From assembly GCF_023898315.1 (NCBI RefSeq), contig NC_064618.1, positions 185,619,548-185,683,547 on the forward strand: a DNA stretch of 64,000 nucleotides, in the 5' to 3' direction. The position numbers were made by a program, and so were the translations under genes. Within the stretch, counting starts at the first letter, position 1. The number at the start of each line of letters is the position of its first letter. Under the pieces are notes generated by a model that did no database searches, was not told the origin of the DNA, and saw only the letters and a list, made by a program, of their open reading frames with translations. This document shows positions 22,977 through 33,676 of this stretch, one piece after another. Source of the stretch: Schistocerca nitens. Taxonomy: Eukaryota > Arthropoda > Insecta > Orthoptera > Acrididae.

Positions 22977-24398
22977 CACTCCTGGAAATTGAAATAAGAA
23001 CACCGTGAATTCATTGTCCCAGGAAGGGGAAACTTTATTGACACATTCCTGGGGTCAGATACATCACATGATCACACTGACAGAACCACAGGCACATAGA
23101 CACAGGCAACAGAGCATGCACAATGTCGGCACTAGTACAGTGTATATCCACCTTTCGCAGCAATGCAGGCTGCTATTCTCCCATGGAGACGATCGTAGTG
23201 ATGCTGGACGTAGTCCTATGGAACGGCTTGCCATGCCATTTCCACCTGGCGCCTCAGTTGGACCAGCGTTCGTGCTGGACGTGCAGACCGCGTGAGACGA
23301 CGCTTCATCCAGTCCCAAACATGCTCAATGGGGGACAGATCCGGAGATCTTGCTGGCCAGGGTAGTTGACTTACACCTTCTAGAGCACGTTGGGTGGCAC
23401 GGGATACATGCGGACGTGCATTGTCCTGTTGGAACAGCAAGTTCCCTTGCCGGTCTAGGAATGGTAGAACGATGGGTTCGATGACGGTTTGGATGTACCG
23501 TGCACTATTCAGTGTCCCCTCGACGATCACCAGTGGTGTACGGCCAGTGTAGGAGATCGCTCCCCACACCATGATGCCGGGTGTTGACCCTGTGTGCCTC
23601 GGTCGTATGCAGTCCTGATTGTGGCGCTCACCTGCACGGCGCCAAACACGCATACGACCATCATTGACACCAAGGCAGAAGCGACTCTCATCGCTGAAGA
23701 CGACACGTCTCCATTCGTCCCTCCATTCACGCCTGTCGCAACACCACTGGAGGCGGGCTGCACGATGTTGGGGCGTGAGCGGAAGACGGCCTAACGGTGT
23801 GCGGGACCGTAGCCCAGCTTCATGGAGACGGTTGCGAATGGTCCTCGCCGATACCCCAGGAGCAACAGTGTCCCTAATTTGCTGGGAAGTGGCGGTGCGT
23901 TCCCCTACGGCACTGCGTAGGATCCTACGGTCTTGGCGTGCATCCGTGCGTCGCTGTGGTCCGGTCCCAGGTCGACGGGCACGTGCACCTTCCGCCGACC
24001 ACTGGCGACAACATCGATGTACTGTGGAGACCTCACGCCCCACGTGTTGAGCAATTCGGCGGTACGTCCACCCGGCCTCCCGCATGCCCACTATACGCCC
24101 TCGCTCAAAGTCCGTCAACTGCACATACGGTTCACGTCCACGCTGTCGCGGCATGCTACCAATGTTAAAGACTGCGATGGAGCTCCGTATGCCACGGCAA
24201 ACTGGCTGACACTGACGGCGGCGGTGCACAAATGCTGCGCAGCTAGCGCCATTCGACGGCCAACACCGCGGTTCCTGGTGTGTCCGCTGTGCCGTGCGTG
24301 TGATCATTGCTTGTACAGCCCTCTCGCAGTGTCCGGAGCAAGTATGGTGGGTGTGACACACCGGTGTCAATGTGTTCTTTTTTCCATTTCCAGGAGTG
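22977..24398 (-). mobile_element. Tc1-like DNA transposon, copy 2
   Basis: Same family as 18645-20066, same 1422-bp length, opposite orientation. The right flank keeps the TA (24399-24400); at the left the expected TA reads TT (22975-22976), best explained by a point mutation. It is inserted in the piggyBac-like transposase between the codons for HNI and VRH, and removing it with one TA rejoins that frame. Confidence 0.95.
23216..24154 (-). pseudogene. Tc1-like transposase, truncated by a stop
   Basis: Starts MPRQRGREPYVQL at the ATG whose complement is 24152-24154. It keeps the catalytic triad (FSDESRF, QQDNARPH, SPIEHVWD) with the same 32-residue D-E spacing as copy 1. A TAG replaces the Gln codon after WQAVP, ending the protein at 312 residues and removing the last 48. 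About a dozen other residues differ from copy 1. Confidence 0.9.
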
Positions 24399-25910
24399 TA
24401 GTTAGACATCTTCCAGGTGGTAAACGTGAAGCAAAAACGATTGATTCAACTGACATATTATCTGCTTTGGAACTGTTCATTAGTGAAGATTTATTGCAAC
24501 TAATTCTCACCAATACAAATGTCAAGATACATGACATGTCAAACAAATACAGAGCTCCTAAGCCAGCGTTCATAAAGCCGCTAGATATAATAGAAATGAT
24601 AGCATTTCTGGGTCTGCTTTATTTATCTGGAATCCAATGACGAAAATGTAGTTGGACTTTTTGCAAATGATGGAACTGGTCGTGATGTGTTTCGAGCCAC
24701 TATGTGCTGCTACAAGAGATGCTAGGAAGGCTGATGAGAGACTTGCAGCTATTAGAGATGTGTGGGAACTCTTTATACACAAATGTCAAAAGTATTATAC
24801 TGCAGGAGCGTACGTGACAATCGATGAAATGTTAGTACCCTTTCGTGGTAGGTGCAAATTTCGCATGTATATGCCCAAGAAGCAAGCCAAATACGGCCTC
24901 AAAGTTATGTGTCTTTGTGACTCACGAACATTCTATTTGTGCAATGCATTTGATTACACAGGAAAAGGGACAAATAATAGTACATTATTAATCGCAACAC
25001 AGGATGTTTTGAAATTAATAACACCAATTGAGGGAAGCAATAGACATCCGACAGTAGACAATTGGTTGGTGTCACTTGAAATCTGTGATCAACTAGAAGC
25101 CAAAATGTTGACTGTCTTAGGCACTCTAAGGCAAAATAAATCGCAGATCCCAGAAGAATTGAAACCAAAGAGAAAGCGCCCAGTAGAATCTGCATTATTT
25201 GGCCATAACGAAGGAAATACAATTTGTTCTTATGTTCCACGGAAAGTTCGAGCTGTTGCTTCCATCTATGCATCACGATCAGAAAATTAGTACTCAACAG
25301 AAAAAAACATGAAATGATCATTGATTACAATGCCACAAAAGGAGGAGTGGACGCACTGGACCAAACGTGCGCCAACTATTCGTTATCACGGTGAACACGC
25401 AGATGGCCAATGTCTGCATTTTATGCCATTCTAAACATAGTCGGAGTCATTGCTGCTGTCTTGCTTCAGTGCACCAAACAACTTGATGAAACAAATGATT
25501 TAAAAAGAAGAGAATTGCTACAAAAGCTTGGAATGGATTTAGTAAAGCCCCATATACAACGTCGAGATGTCCGACCACTTTCTCGTGAACTGAGAGACGT
25601 TGTTGTTAAACTGGGTGGTACTCCTCTTACCTCAACATTTTCAGAGCCAGAGCCCATGAGGAAAGCCAGATGCTACATGTGCGCAAGAAATGTGGACAAG
25701 AAAACCAAAATAGTGTGTGAAAAATGCTCAAAGCATGTTTGGCCCAACAACAGATTTCAGTGTGCCAAAATTGTTTGTAATCATATCTCAAATATGCAAA
25801 AATGTGTATAATATTCAGTGATAAAAGAGCAATTCAAAATAAAATTTCCTTCAATTACAGGTTCGTTTTTCTTATTGATGTACCCCGAGACTCCACTAGA
25901 GTAGTTAAGG

Positions 25911-25979
25911 CATAAACTAAGGACATCACATACATGCCCGAGGCAGGATTTGAACCTGCAACCGTAGCAGTCACGCGGA
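25911..25979 (-). mobile_element. SINE, head part (split by piggyBac-like element)
   Basis: Continues the SINE broken at 22340: ACTAAGGACATCAC, then the head with complement of the B box (GATTTGAACC) and CCGTAGCAGTCACGCGG. It is 5'-truncated and followed by a short AC run (25980-25996). Confidence 0.8.
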
Positions 25980-26373
25980 AACACACACACACACAGGTGA
26001 AAGTTGCACTACTCGAATATCACAGTCCATTCAACTAAAACTCGCTGAATCTGTTGCTTGATGTGGTCGTGCACTCTCGCGACCACATCCTTCCATCGCA
26101 AAGTACTTCCATCACACAGTACATAGCACAATACACAGACGCCAGCGGTCGGGCGAGTACTGGCCGTCCGGCCCTCACTGCGGCTCCGTCCCAACTCTCC
26201 TCGCTCCACACACGACGACCTGGATATACTAAAAGGCCGCTTCAAAGATGGTATCACAATATGCGCTATCGATAAGTGCTGCTGCTGCCACTCACGGAGA
26301 AACAAGACGAGCAAAAGAAGTGGCGCCAGTGAACACACCAAGAAAACGAGACGCCACTATCCGTATTACAAGA
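25980..26373. other. No gene recognised
   Basis: Begins with a short AC run. Contains a perfect 9-bp inverted repeat ATGTGGTCG / CGACCACAT at 26061-26069 and 26080-26088 with a 10-base loop. GC-rich, possibly part of an unclassified element also present at 27731-27865. Confidence 0.35.
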
Positions 26374-26504
26374 TGCTAAGCCAGGGCTTAACAACTGTTC
26401 GGTTTTGAGCGCGAGTACTCGCGTGTGCTCAGGCACGTGCTCGCGAGCAGGTGCAAGGTCGCGGAGTAGGGAGGGAGGGGAAATGCGCGCGCACGTTTGA
26501 ATGT

Positions 26505-27416
26505 GATCTCGCGTTCTTAGCAGATTTAACTAGCTATCTGAATGCTTTAAACATTTTACTACAAGGTAAAGACCTGCTAATTACTCATTTCATAGATCGA
26601 ATACGAGCTTTTAAAATGAAATTGACACTTTGGGTGAGTCAGCTGGAAACAGGAAATGTAGCTCATTTTCCTAAATTATCATCCGTGCAAGATGTTCACA
26701 AAGACTGTGAACGTTATTCAAATAGTTTAGTTGCCCTTAAGGAAGAATTTGATCAACGCTTTCAAGATCTGACAGCACTAGACAGTGATTTTGATCTGTT
26801 CTCCTCTCCATATTCAGCGAATATTGAAGAGATTCGTCCTGAGCTGGAACTAGAAATTACTGACCGTAAGTGTGACAGAGAATACAGAGACAAATTTCAG
26901 AACAAAAAAAAAAATTGGAATTCTACAGACACTTCCGTCAGGATAGATTTCCTTGTTTGCACAAACTGGCGGCTACAATAATATCAATGTTCGGTTTCAC
27001 GTATGTTTGTGAACAACTGTTCTCTGCAATGAAATGTAACAAGACGCGCCTGAGAAACGCATTTTCTGATCGAAGCCCGCATCTCGTGGTCGTGCGGTAG
27101 CGTTCTCGCTTCCCACGCCCGGGTTCCCGGGTTCGATTCCCGGCGGGGTCAGGGATTTTCTCTGCCTCGTGATGGCTGGGTGTTGTGTGCTGTCCTTAGG
27201 TTAGTTAGGTTTAAGTAGTTCTAAGTTCTAGGGGACTGATGACCATAGATGTTAAGTCCCATAGTGCTCAGAGCCATTTGAACCATTTGATTTTTGTCTG
27301 ATCGAAATTTAAACTGCACGCTGCACCTACAATGCACAATAACAATTACTCTGAACACAGACGCAATTGTAAAGGGCAAAAAGTACAAGATGACCGAGAA
27401 TCCCACACTTCAGTGA
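26505..27416 (+). pseudogene. hAT transposase C-terminal part, disrupted
   Basis: Frame gives LAFLADLTSYLNALNILLQG, FIDRIRAFKMKLTLW, then FDQRFQDLTALDSDFDLFS, resembling GTF2IRD2/ZBED-like hAT proteins. After a frame change in an A-run near 26915 comes the dimerisation region FTYVCEQLFSAMKCNKTRLR (about 26995-27055). The SINE at 27075-27290 interrupts it just after FSDR; beyond the second target duplication the frame can continue to a TGA at 27414-27416. The N-terminal zinc finger and catalytic core are missing. Confidence 0.8.
27075..27290 (+). mobile_element. SINE, type B (Gly-like) head
   Basis: Head GTGGTCGTGCGGTAGCGTTC and T-arm-like CCGGGTTCGATTCCCGG resemble a glycine tRNA (anticodon-loop-like TTCCCAC). 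A linker TTCTCTGCCTCGTGATGGC leads to the same tail as the type A SINEs. Flanks TTTTCTGATCGAA (27062-27074) and TTTTGTCTGATCGAA (27292-27306) are the target duplication with a 2-bp indel. Confidence 0.9.
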
Positions 27417-27870
27417 CACCTTTTATTGTGTAACAGTTCACAAATTAATACGAATGCAGAAGTATACACTAAGCTAATAAAATTATGTGGCAAGTGTACA
27501 TTCTCCTTTATTTGTTTCATTTGCCGCAATAATAATTCGCGAGTGATATCCCTGCAGGTGGCCGCGGATTTACATTGACTGGCGGCAGCTGGTGTGTGCC
27601 CCACATGACTCTCCCCACTCTCCGCTCTGGTCTGGTAGTGGGGGTAGCGTGCTCGCACTGCTCCGTGCTCGCGCCTTGCTGCTCACAGCTTGCTCCGCGA
27701 GCACGTATGTTGTGAAGCCCTGTGCTAAGCTATGAACGACATCAACGCTAGCTGCACACAGCACAGTCGCCTTTTCCATGCGTCGTCAGCAAAGTCGCCT
27801 CGTCAATCAAATCATCACGTCGCAGTGTCGCCTGATTTGTGAGACGGAGGGCTGTCAGAGCAGCCAAAAA
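27291..27870. other. hAT right end and short unassigned flank
   Basis: 27291-27722 is the right part of the hAT element, GC-rich towards the terminus. 27731-27870 shows nothing I can assign. Confidence 0.5.
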
Positions 27871-28062
27871 TGGTTCAAATGGCTCTGAGCACTATGGGAC
27901 TTAACATCTGTGGTCATCAGTCCCCTAGAACTTAGAACTACTTAAACCTAACTAAGGACATCAAACACATCCATGCCCTAGGCAGGATTCGAACCTGTGA
28001 CCGTAGCGGTCACGCGGTTCCAGACTGAAGCGCCTACAACCGCTCGGCCACACCAGCCGGCT
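27871..28062 (-). mobile_element. SINE, type A head
   Basis: Full-length minus-oriented copy: plus strand starts TGGTTCAAATGGCTCTGAG and ends at CGGCCACACCAGCCGG, with the complement of the B box (GATTCGAACC). Imperfect flanking duplication (AGCAGCCAAAAA / AGCTGCCACCAAAAA). Confidence 0.85.
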
Positions 28063-28113
28063 GGAGCTGCCACCAAAAACCGTTTCTGTCATACGTTTCT
28101 AGCCGTATCATAG

Positions 28114-28626
28114 TGCGGTGTCACCGCCAGAGACCACACTTGCTAGGTGGTAGCCTTTAAATCGGCCGCGGTCCGTTAGTATACGTCGGACCCACGTGTC
28201 GCCACGTGATTGCAGACTGAGCGCCACCACAGGGCAGGTCTAGTCTAGGCTCCCTAGCACTCGCCCCACTTGTACAGCCGACTTTGCTAACGATGGTTCA
28301 CTGACTACATACGCTCTCATATGCCGAGACGACAGTTTAGCATAGCCTCCAGCTACGTCATTTGCTTCGACCTAGCAAGGCGCCATATTCAGTTTTTAAC
28401 AGATAATATTGTGAATCATGTACCGTCAAGAGCGACGTTCATCATAAATCGATTAAATTTAAGTATCAACTAGCTACGTCCACTTTCTGAATTCTAATTC
28501 CTTGTCATGTTCCAGACCTCACGTCAGTATTGTCCTTCCCTCCACACGCCAGCCTGCGTGAGCTAAAATGCCTACATTTCGGCCTCTTCTAGTCATACGG
28601 GTGTTGGTTCTTCAGCCAACACAACA
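28114..28626 (+). mobile_element. Solo LTR, Ty3/Gypsy-type (copy 2)
   Basis: Homologue of 5850-6335, 513 bp, starting TGCGGTGTCACCGCC and ending GCCAACACAACA. A perfect 5-bp target duplication CATAG flanks it (28109-28113 and 28627-28631). The first 150 bp match copy 1 closely (CTTGCTAGGTGGTAGC, AATCGGCCGCGGTCC); the 3' thirds diverge strongly, so they may represent subfamilies. Confidence 0.9.
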
Positions 28627-28631
28627 CATAG

Positions 28632-30684
28632 AGCAGACACTAATTAGCTTAATTATTCATCTTCGCATTTTCCCTTCTCCTTCGGTGTGGGTTGTGGCTA
28701 CCTTCTGTCGTCCCCGACCAAATCCTCACCGTGTGATCTCCTCTCCCCCCACCCCCGTCATGAGAAAATATACCGGTACGGTTTCTTCTTCTGAACTTGA
28801 GTACCATATATTACTTAAAAGCCCACACTACATTCCAGTCTTGACCACACCCCCGAGGGTACGTACAAACTAACTTCATGTGTACGATGCGGAATCCACC
28901 CAGATTCGAGTTTTGAGGTGCCTCATACGAACTACTACAGTTCAATTCTTATATCTTGGCGGATCGCGCATGCCCGCCCAGACGCGGAACATTGCTGCGT
29001 TGCCAGTTGTACGCGCCAAGAGAAGCGGCGCCATAGTATAGTTCGCAAACTTACGTTTCAGGGGAGCGCGCAGTTTATGAAGTAAAGCCACCACAGCCGC
29101 ATTAACCCTTTCGCTGCTACAGAGACGTGCTCCCCGCATTCCGTGATGTGCGTGATTTTGTCATAATTGAACTTCTCGCCTGTGCAGACACATGGTGTTT
29201 CGACTGCTTTGACACACTTTATCATTCGATTTCACAAAAACTATTTGGCCCAAAAATTTGATTTGTACACATCGTCTTGACTTATACCTTCCCCCCATAA
29301 ATGACTTAATTTTGTTTCGATGTTCAACGCAGTTATTGTGCAGCATTAGATGTAGTAAACCATTGCACGAAATTATGAAGAGTTTGCAGAGGTAAAAGTC
29401 CATAGCGTATACTTTCCGTATGTTCGATTTTAGTTGCCGCTAGAAATTTCAAAAAATTACATTCAAATGAATAAAATTCATGAAGTAAGACACTTCGATA
29501 TTGTTTTTAAATAAAGAAAATATTAAGCACCGAAAAAGGTTTGAATTCAGAAGCTTTTCCTCAGCAGCCACACACTTTAACCATTATGCTAACGCAGAAC
29601 ATGAAGCAGTTGGTATAAAGAATGGTTTTTCCAGACTTTCTATAAACGAAAGTCTGCTATCAAGACATTGCTTTTGTTCAATTTATTTATGACTGAACGT
29701 TTCTATAACTGAAGACACTTCTCTGTACTCTGCACTGCAGTCGAGCTCTGGCAACGTCGTTCTCTGTTCATTGACTGACTGTGTTTTGTGACGTCAGATG
29801 CGCAGAACGATCCTAAATTCGGCCGCCGTCATAAATGACGCGCACATTAGCCTCTACGAGATGCGTGAACCCGATGTGTTAGGCCTTCCGGCTGCATGCT
29901 GTGGCGCAAGGGGTGAGTGCTAAGCGCTTTCAGCCCTGCCCCAGTTTACCCAGAGCCGACGCTGCCACAGCTGCAGCTGCCTGTAGCATTCCGACGTCAG
30001 CTGCGCTTCTGCCGCCTTCGCATAAGCCGCTCGGGTCCGATGCCGCCAGTGATGTTGCAGGGAGCTGCAGCCAGAGACATTTTGTTCGTTTTGAAGTGTG
30101 TATTTTCAAGCGCTGCTCACCACCAAGTCACAGTATATGGCTGGAGATATAGATCTCGACATGCAAGCAGTGGTCGACAAACACTTTGTGGAGAATTAAG
30201 ATATGCAAAGGCACCTTAGTAAAGGACTAGTAAATGGAATACTGAAATATAGCTCTGTGCCTCCAGGTAGCCGCTACTTGATTTCTGAGGTTCCTGCAGC
30301 CAGTTACGTCCTGGTCTGTAATTGATGTTGCAATGGTTTTGGTGGGTCACAACTTTGCGAGTAAACTAGACGAAAATGTCCAGACATTCACCCGAAATTT
30401 AACGAATGAATGGAAACTATCCACATCGGGTAATTAAGTGTTGGTGGAAGTCGCTAACAGTAAGTTGCAATGACAGGCATGTTGCGTAAATTGCGTGGGG
30501 GCTCGGAAATATTAAGGCAAATGACAGCCTCGAAAAAGGGCTAGTTGGTAGACAAGCACAGCGTTAGTTACTATACTGACAAACGTCCCAGCCTATGCCA
30601 AAATTGTGGAGACGATTTAGAGCACTTCCCTAACAGAATAAGAGTTCAGTCGTGTAGTGTGTACCATGTTCGAGGGGAAAGTAA
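28632..30684. other. No gene recognised
   Basis: GC-rich patches at about 28960-29140 and 29820-30075 alternate with AT-rich sequence. TTAACCCTTTCGCTGC at 29104 resembles a piggyBac-type terminus, but no matching inverted end was found. See also the weak SINE head at 29525-29605. Confidence 0.3.
29525..29605 (-). mobile_element. Possible degenerate tRNA-like SINE head
   Basis: On the minus strand GCGTTAGCATAATGGTTAAA resembles an A-box region, and about 35 bases later CTGAATTCAAACC resembles a B box. No tail or target duplication was identified. Confidence 0.3.
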
Positions 30685-32200
30685 TTTACACCTACATCTG
30701 CATCTATGTAGATACTCCGCAAGGAACCGTATGGTGCGTGGCGGAGAGTACCCTGTACCACTACTACTCACATCCTTTCCTGTTACATTCGCAAACAGAG
30801 AGAGGGAGGCACGACTGTCAATAGGCGTCCTGATGACCTTATGAGCTCTAATTTCTCGTATCTTATCTTGGCGGCTGTAGAATCGGTCGGCAGTCAGCTT
30901 CAAATGCCGCTTTTCTAAAATTTTCTCAACAGCGTTTCTCGAAAAGAACGTCGCCTTCTCTCCAGGGATTCGCATTTGTGTTCCCGAAGCATCTCCGTAA
31001 CACTTACTTGTAATTTGAACCTACCGGTAACAAATCTAGCTGCCCGCCTCTGAATTACTTCGATTCCTTCCTTCAATCCGACTTGATACGATCCTAAATA
31101 GTCGACCAGTGCTCAAGAATAGGTCATACCACCAACCTACATGCCGTCGCCTTTACAGGTGAACCACTGTCTCCTAAAATTCTCCCAATAAACCGAAGTG
31201 GACCAGTTCTCACATGCTGGTTGCATCTCATATCACCCAGATATTTAAAGTCAAGTCGACAGTGACAAGCAGGACGCTAATAATACTGTATCCGAACACT
31301 AGGGGTTTGGTCTTTCCACTTAGCCGCATTAATTTAATTTTTTCCACATTTCGGGATAGCTGCCACACGAACTTGAAATTTTGTCTACATCGTCATGTAT
31401 CTTCTTATAATCACTCAACTTCGACACCTTACCGTACACCAAGGCGTCACCGGCAAACAACCGCAGACTGCTGCCCACACTGTCTGCTAAATCGTTTATG
31501 TATATAGCGAACAACACCGATCCAATCACACTTCCCTGCGGCATTCTTGACGATACCCTTGTCTCTCATGAACGCTCGCAGTCGAGGATAACATACTGGG
31601 ATCTATAGCGTAAAAAGTCTTCGAGCCACTCAGATACCAATGAACTTATTTCACATGCTCGTACCTTCGTCAGCAACCTGCAATAAGGTACCGTGTCAAA
31701 TGCCTCCCGGATATCTAGAAATATGGAATCTGCCTGTTTCCCTTCATACGTTGTTCGAGCATATCTTGTGAAAAAGGGCAAGCTGAATTTCGCATGAACG
31801 ATGATTTCTAAAACCAAGTTGATTCTTGGACATAAGCCACTCAATTACATTTGAACTGAGAATATGTTCAAGCATTCTCCACCGAATCTAGGGATATTGG
31901 TCTGTAGTTTTTCGGGTCGTGCTTCTACCCTTCTTATATACTGCGGTCACCTGCGATTTTCTTCCATTCGCTTGGGCGACAGATCTGCGATAAATGCAAG
32001 CTAGGTATGGGGCCATTGCCGTAGAGTATTCTTTGTAAAGTCTGACTGGAATTTCATCCGGATCTGGTAATTTATATGTTTTCGAAACTTTCAGTTGTTT
32101 CTCCGCTCCAGCAATGCTTATTACTGTGTCGTCCATATGGGAGTCTGTCCGATGGTCAAATGACGATATGTTTGTACTATTCTCCTGTATGAACGATACT
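30685..32200 (-). pseudogene. CR1/Jockey-group LINE, RT remnant
   Basis: Minus-strand pieces follow the same order as the better copy at 50399-53040: a KLPDPDEIPVRLYKEYSTA segment (about 32000-32070), AYKKG-like linker, FLDIREAFDTVP (about 31690), WLEDFLRYRSQYVILD (about 31590), MPQGSVIGSVLFAIYINDLA (about 31490-31544), LFAGDALVYGKVSKLSDYKK (the active-site box, with Gly replacing the first Asp), and a C-terminal tail. Several frame changes. The 3' end near 30685 carries CTACATCTGCATCTATGTAG, a remnant of the hexamer tail of this family. Confidence 0.75.
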
Positions 32201-32204
32201 TTGA

Positions 32205-32446
32205 ACGTGGAATGATGATAATGATCGAATGGGATGGCCGAGAGTCCCCACCTGGGGAAGTTCGACCGCCGAGTTGCGAGTCTTTACAGTCGACGTCACA
32301 TTGGGAAATTTGCGTGTCGATGATGATGAAACGATGATGATAACACAACACCCAGTCTACGAGCAGAGATTTGCGAGCCGGCAAAGAACTGAACCCGAGC
32401 CCGCTGCGTGGTAGTAACACGCGCCGACCACTTAGCTAAGGAGGCA
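32205..32446 (-). mobile_element. tRNA-derived SINE with ATC-rich tail
   Basis: On the minus strand CCTTAGCTAAGTGGTC (A-box-like) and GGGTTCAGTTC (B-box-like) form the head; then GGGTGTTGTGTTATCATCAT, and after a GC-rich body the unit ends in an ATC/ATT-rich tail next to GATCATTATCATCATT. It differs from the type A and B SINEs in body and tail. It abuts the CR1/Jockey-group remnant. Confidence 0.65.
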
Positions 32447-33099
32447 GACAATGAAGGACACGGGGTACTACTAATGGAAACAAAAGTTCGCTGTGTATAT
32501 GTATTTGTTTGTGAGATTGGCACTTGAGTAGTTGCTGACGTGTGGTTTGCTTCACAGAGTACAATAACATAGGGGACTTGCGTTTCTGTGCGAGCAGTCA
32601 CGGCAATTCGTCCCTTCTTCCACGAGGGTAAAACCCGTTACACATGGATTCACAGCCGAAGTGCGCTGCACTCGCAGACGCCCAGGTTACAATGCTCCAG
32701 GGTGTTTGGGAGCGGTATGTGCCTGTTGTAGAATAATCAGACAAGGGGGAGGAAGCTGTCATTCTTTTCAATGTCGCTCGGCCAACCAAATACACTACCG
32801 AGGTGTCCAAAGGAATTAAAATATGGGAAACGCGTACAGGAGAGATTTTGCCACAGCCCCTTGCTTTCCTTCTACAAAGCGAACCAAATGGAAGAGGTAC
32901 GACTCGATCAGGTGACAAATGTAACTTCACAAAGTAATAACCACGGTAGACAGTCTACATTTATTATTCATAGAGGCACAAAGTTAAGTGTTTTCTTCGT
33001 TAAACATACCTGTGGTCGAGAAGTGAAACCGCAACATTGCAAACTGAGTCGAGTGGGAAGAAACTAATTTTTCCAAAAGATTCCCAAAATGTGGAACTG
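32447..33099. other. No gene recognised
   Basis: A 98-codon plus frame at 32771-33067 has no recognisable domain. It may belong to the 5' part of the Ty3/Gypsy element that follows. Confidence 0.3.
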
Positions 33100-33676
33100 G
33101 AAATAGAACGAAGTACGAGTTCACAAATTAGTCACGTTTGGAAGCATGACCATGATTTCGATGCGATATTAGGCAATGTGCTCCATTTACAGGGCACTGT
33201 GGACTTCTGAACACGTGATGTCCTAATTATAAGAAATTTCCACCACTTTGGCAGTGTTCCCACTGTAAGGACGTGAGGGAGTCAATAACTATTGTGTACA
33301 TTCTAGCAATATACCAAAGTAAGTACCACAGCGTTAAGGTGAAACAAAACAGAAGACTTCGGGCATTAGGGCTAAATCGTTTGGATAGAGATCGAAAAAG
33401 GTATTTAAAGAAGTTTACTTTCTTAGTGGATCCATTAATAAGAAACTAATGTTAGATGGTAACTGGATGCATGTAAAGCGTCGTTCACGTACGAGGTGCA
33501 TTCAAGTTCTAAGGCCTCCGATTTTTTTTCTCCGTACTGGAAAGAGATAGAAACAAGCACATTGTTTTAAAACGAGGCCACGTTCATTGTAAATACGTCC
33601 CAGAGATGGCAGCACTCTACGGCAGATGAAATTTTACCGCCAGCGGCGAGAATGAGAACTGTTTTAAATACTTAAA

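Larger units (their letters stand above)
22698..25811 (+). pseudogene. piggyBac-like transposase, disrupted
   Basis: Starts MASSKSLTDDELGRI at the ATG of 22698. An acidic N-terminal segment (SESSCEESDEEACIRPF) is followed by the interruption at 22977-24398, after which VRHLPGGKREAK resumes. The DDE_Tnp_1_7 core follows with VTIDEMLVPFRG (Asp at 24823), PTVDNW (Asp at 25057) and KGGVDALDQ (Asp at 25350), matching the DDD triad. The C-terminus is cysteine-rich: CYMCARN, CEKCSKHVW, CAKIVC, a RING-like zinc-binding tail that contacts terminal repeats in the family. Lesions: TAG near 22774, frame changes near 24640, 24700 and 25290, a likely loss of about 20 codons after FRATMC, and a TGA near 25393. 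Confidence 0.9.
22341..25910 (+). mobile_element. piggyBac-like DNA transposon
   Basis: Ends carry a 26-bp inverted repeat: left (22341-22366) CCTTAACTGCTCTAGTGGGG followed by TCCCGG; the reverse of the right end (25885-25910) differs at three positions. TTAA, the target of the superfamily, occurs within both ends. The element sits in a SINE whose two parts flank it. It contains a broken transposase and a nested Tc1. Exactly which TTAA was the target cannot be fixed because the SINE consensus is itself rich in TTAA-like sequence. Confidence 0.85.
26382..27722 (+). mobile_element. hAT-type DNA transposon, internally deleted
   Basis: Terminal repeats CAGGGCTTAACAAC (26382-26395) and, on the reverse strand of the right end, CAGGGCTTCACAAC (27709-27722). 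A perfect 8-bp target duplication TGCTAAGC flanks it (26374-26381 and 27723-27730), the hallmark of hAT elements. Both subterminal zones repeat a GTGCTCGCG-like motif, probable transposase binding sites. Only the C-terminal part of the transposase remains and a SINE has landed in it. Confidence 0.9.

Noticed and set aside
27075..27150. Functional tRNA-Gly gene
   Set aside because: The head is tRNA-like but is joined to a SINE body and tail and flanked by a target duplication.
29104..29119. piggyBac-type terminus TTAACCCTTTCGCTGC
   Set aside because: No inverted partner with TTAA found within about 1 kb on either side.
30545..30844. 99-codon plus frame
   Set aside because: Its second half is antisense to the 3' part of the minus-strand CR1/Jockey-group remnant.
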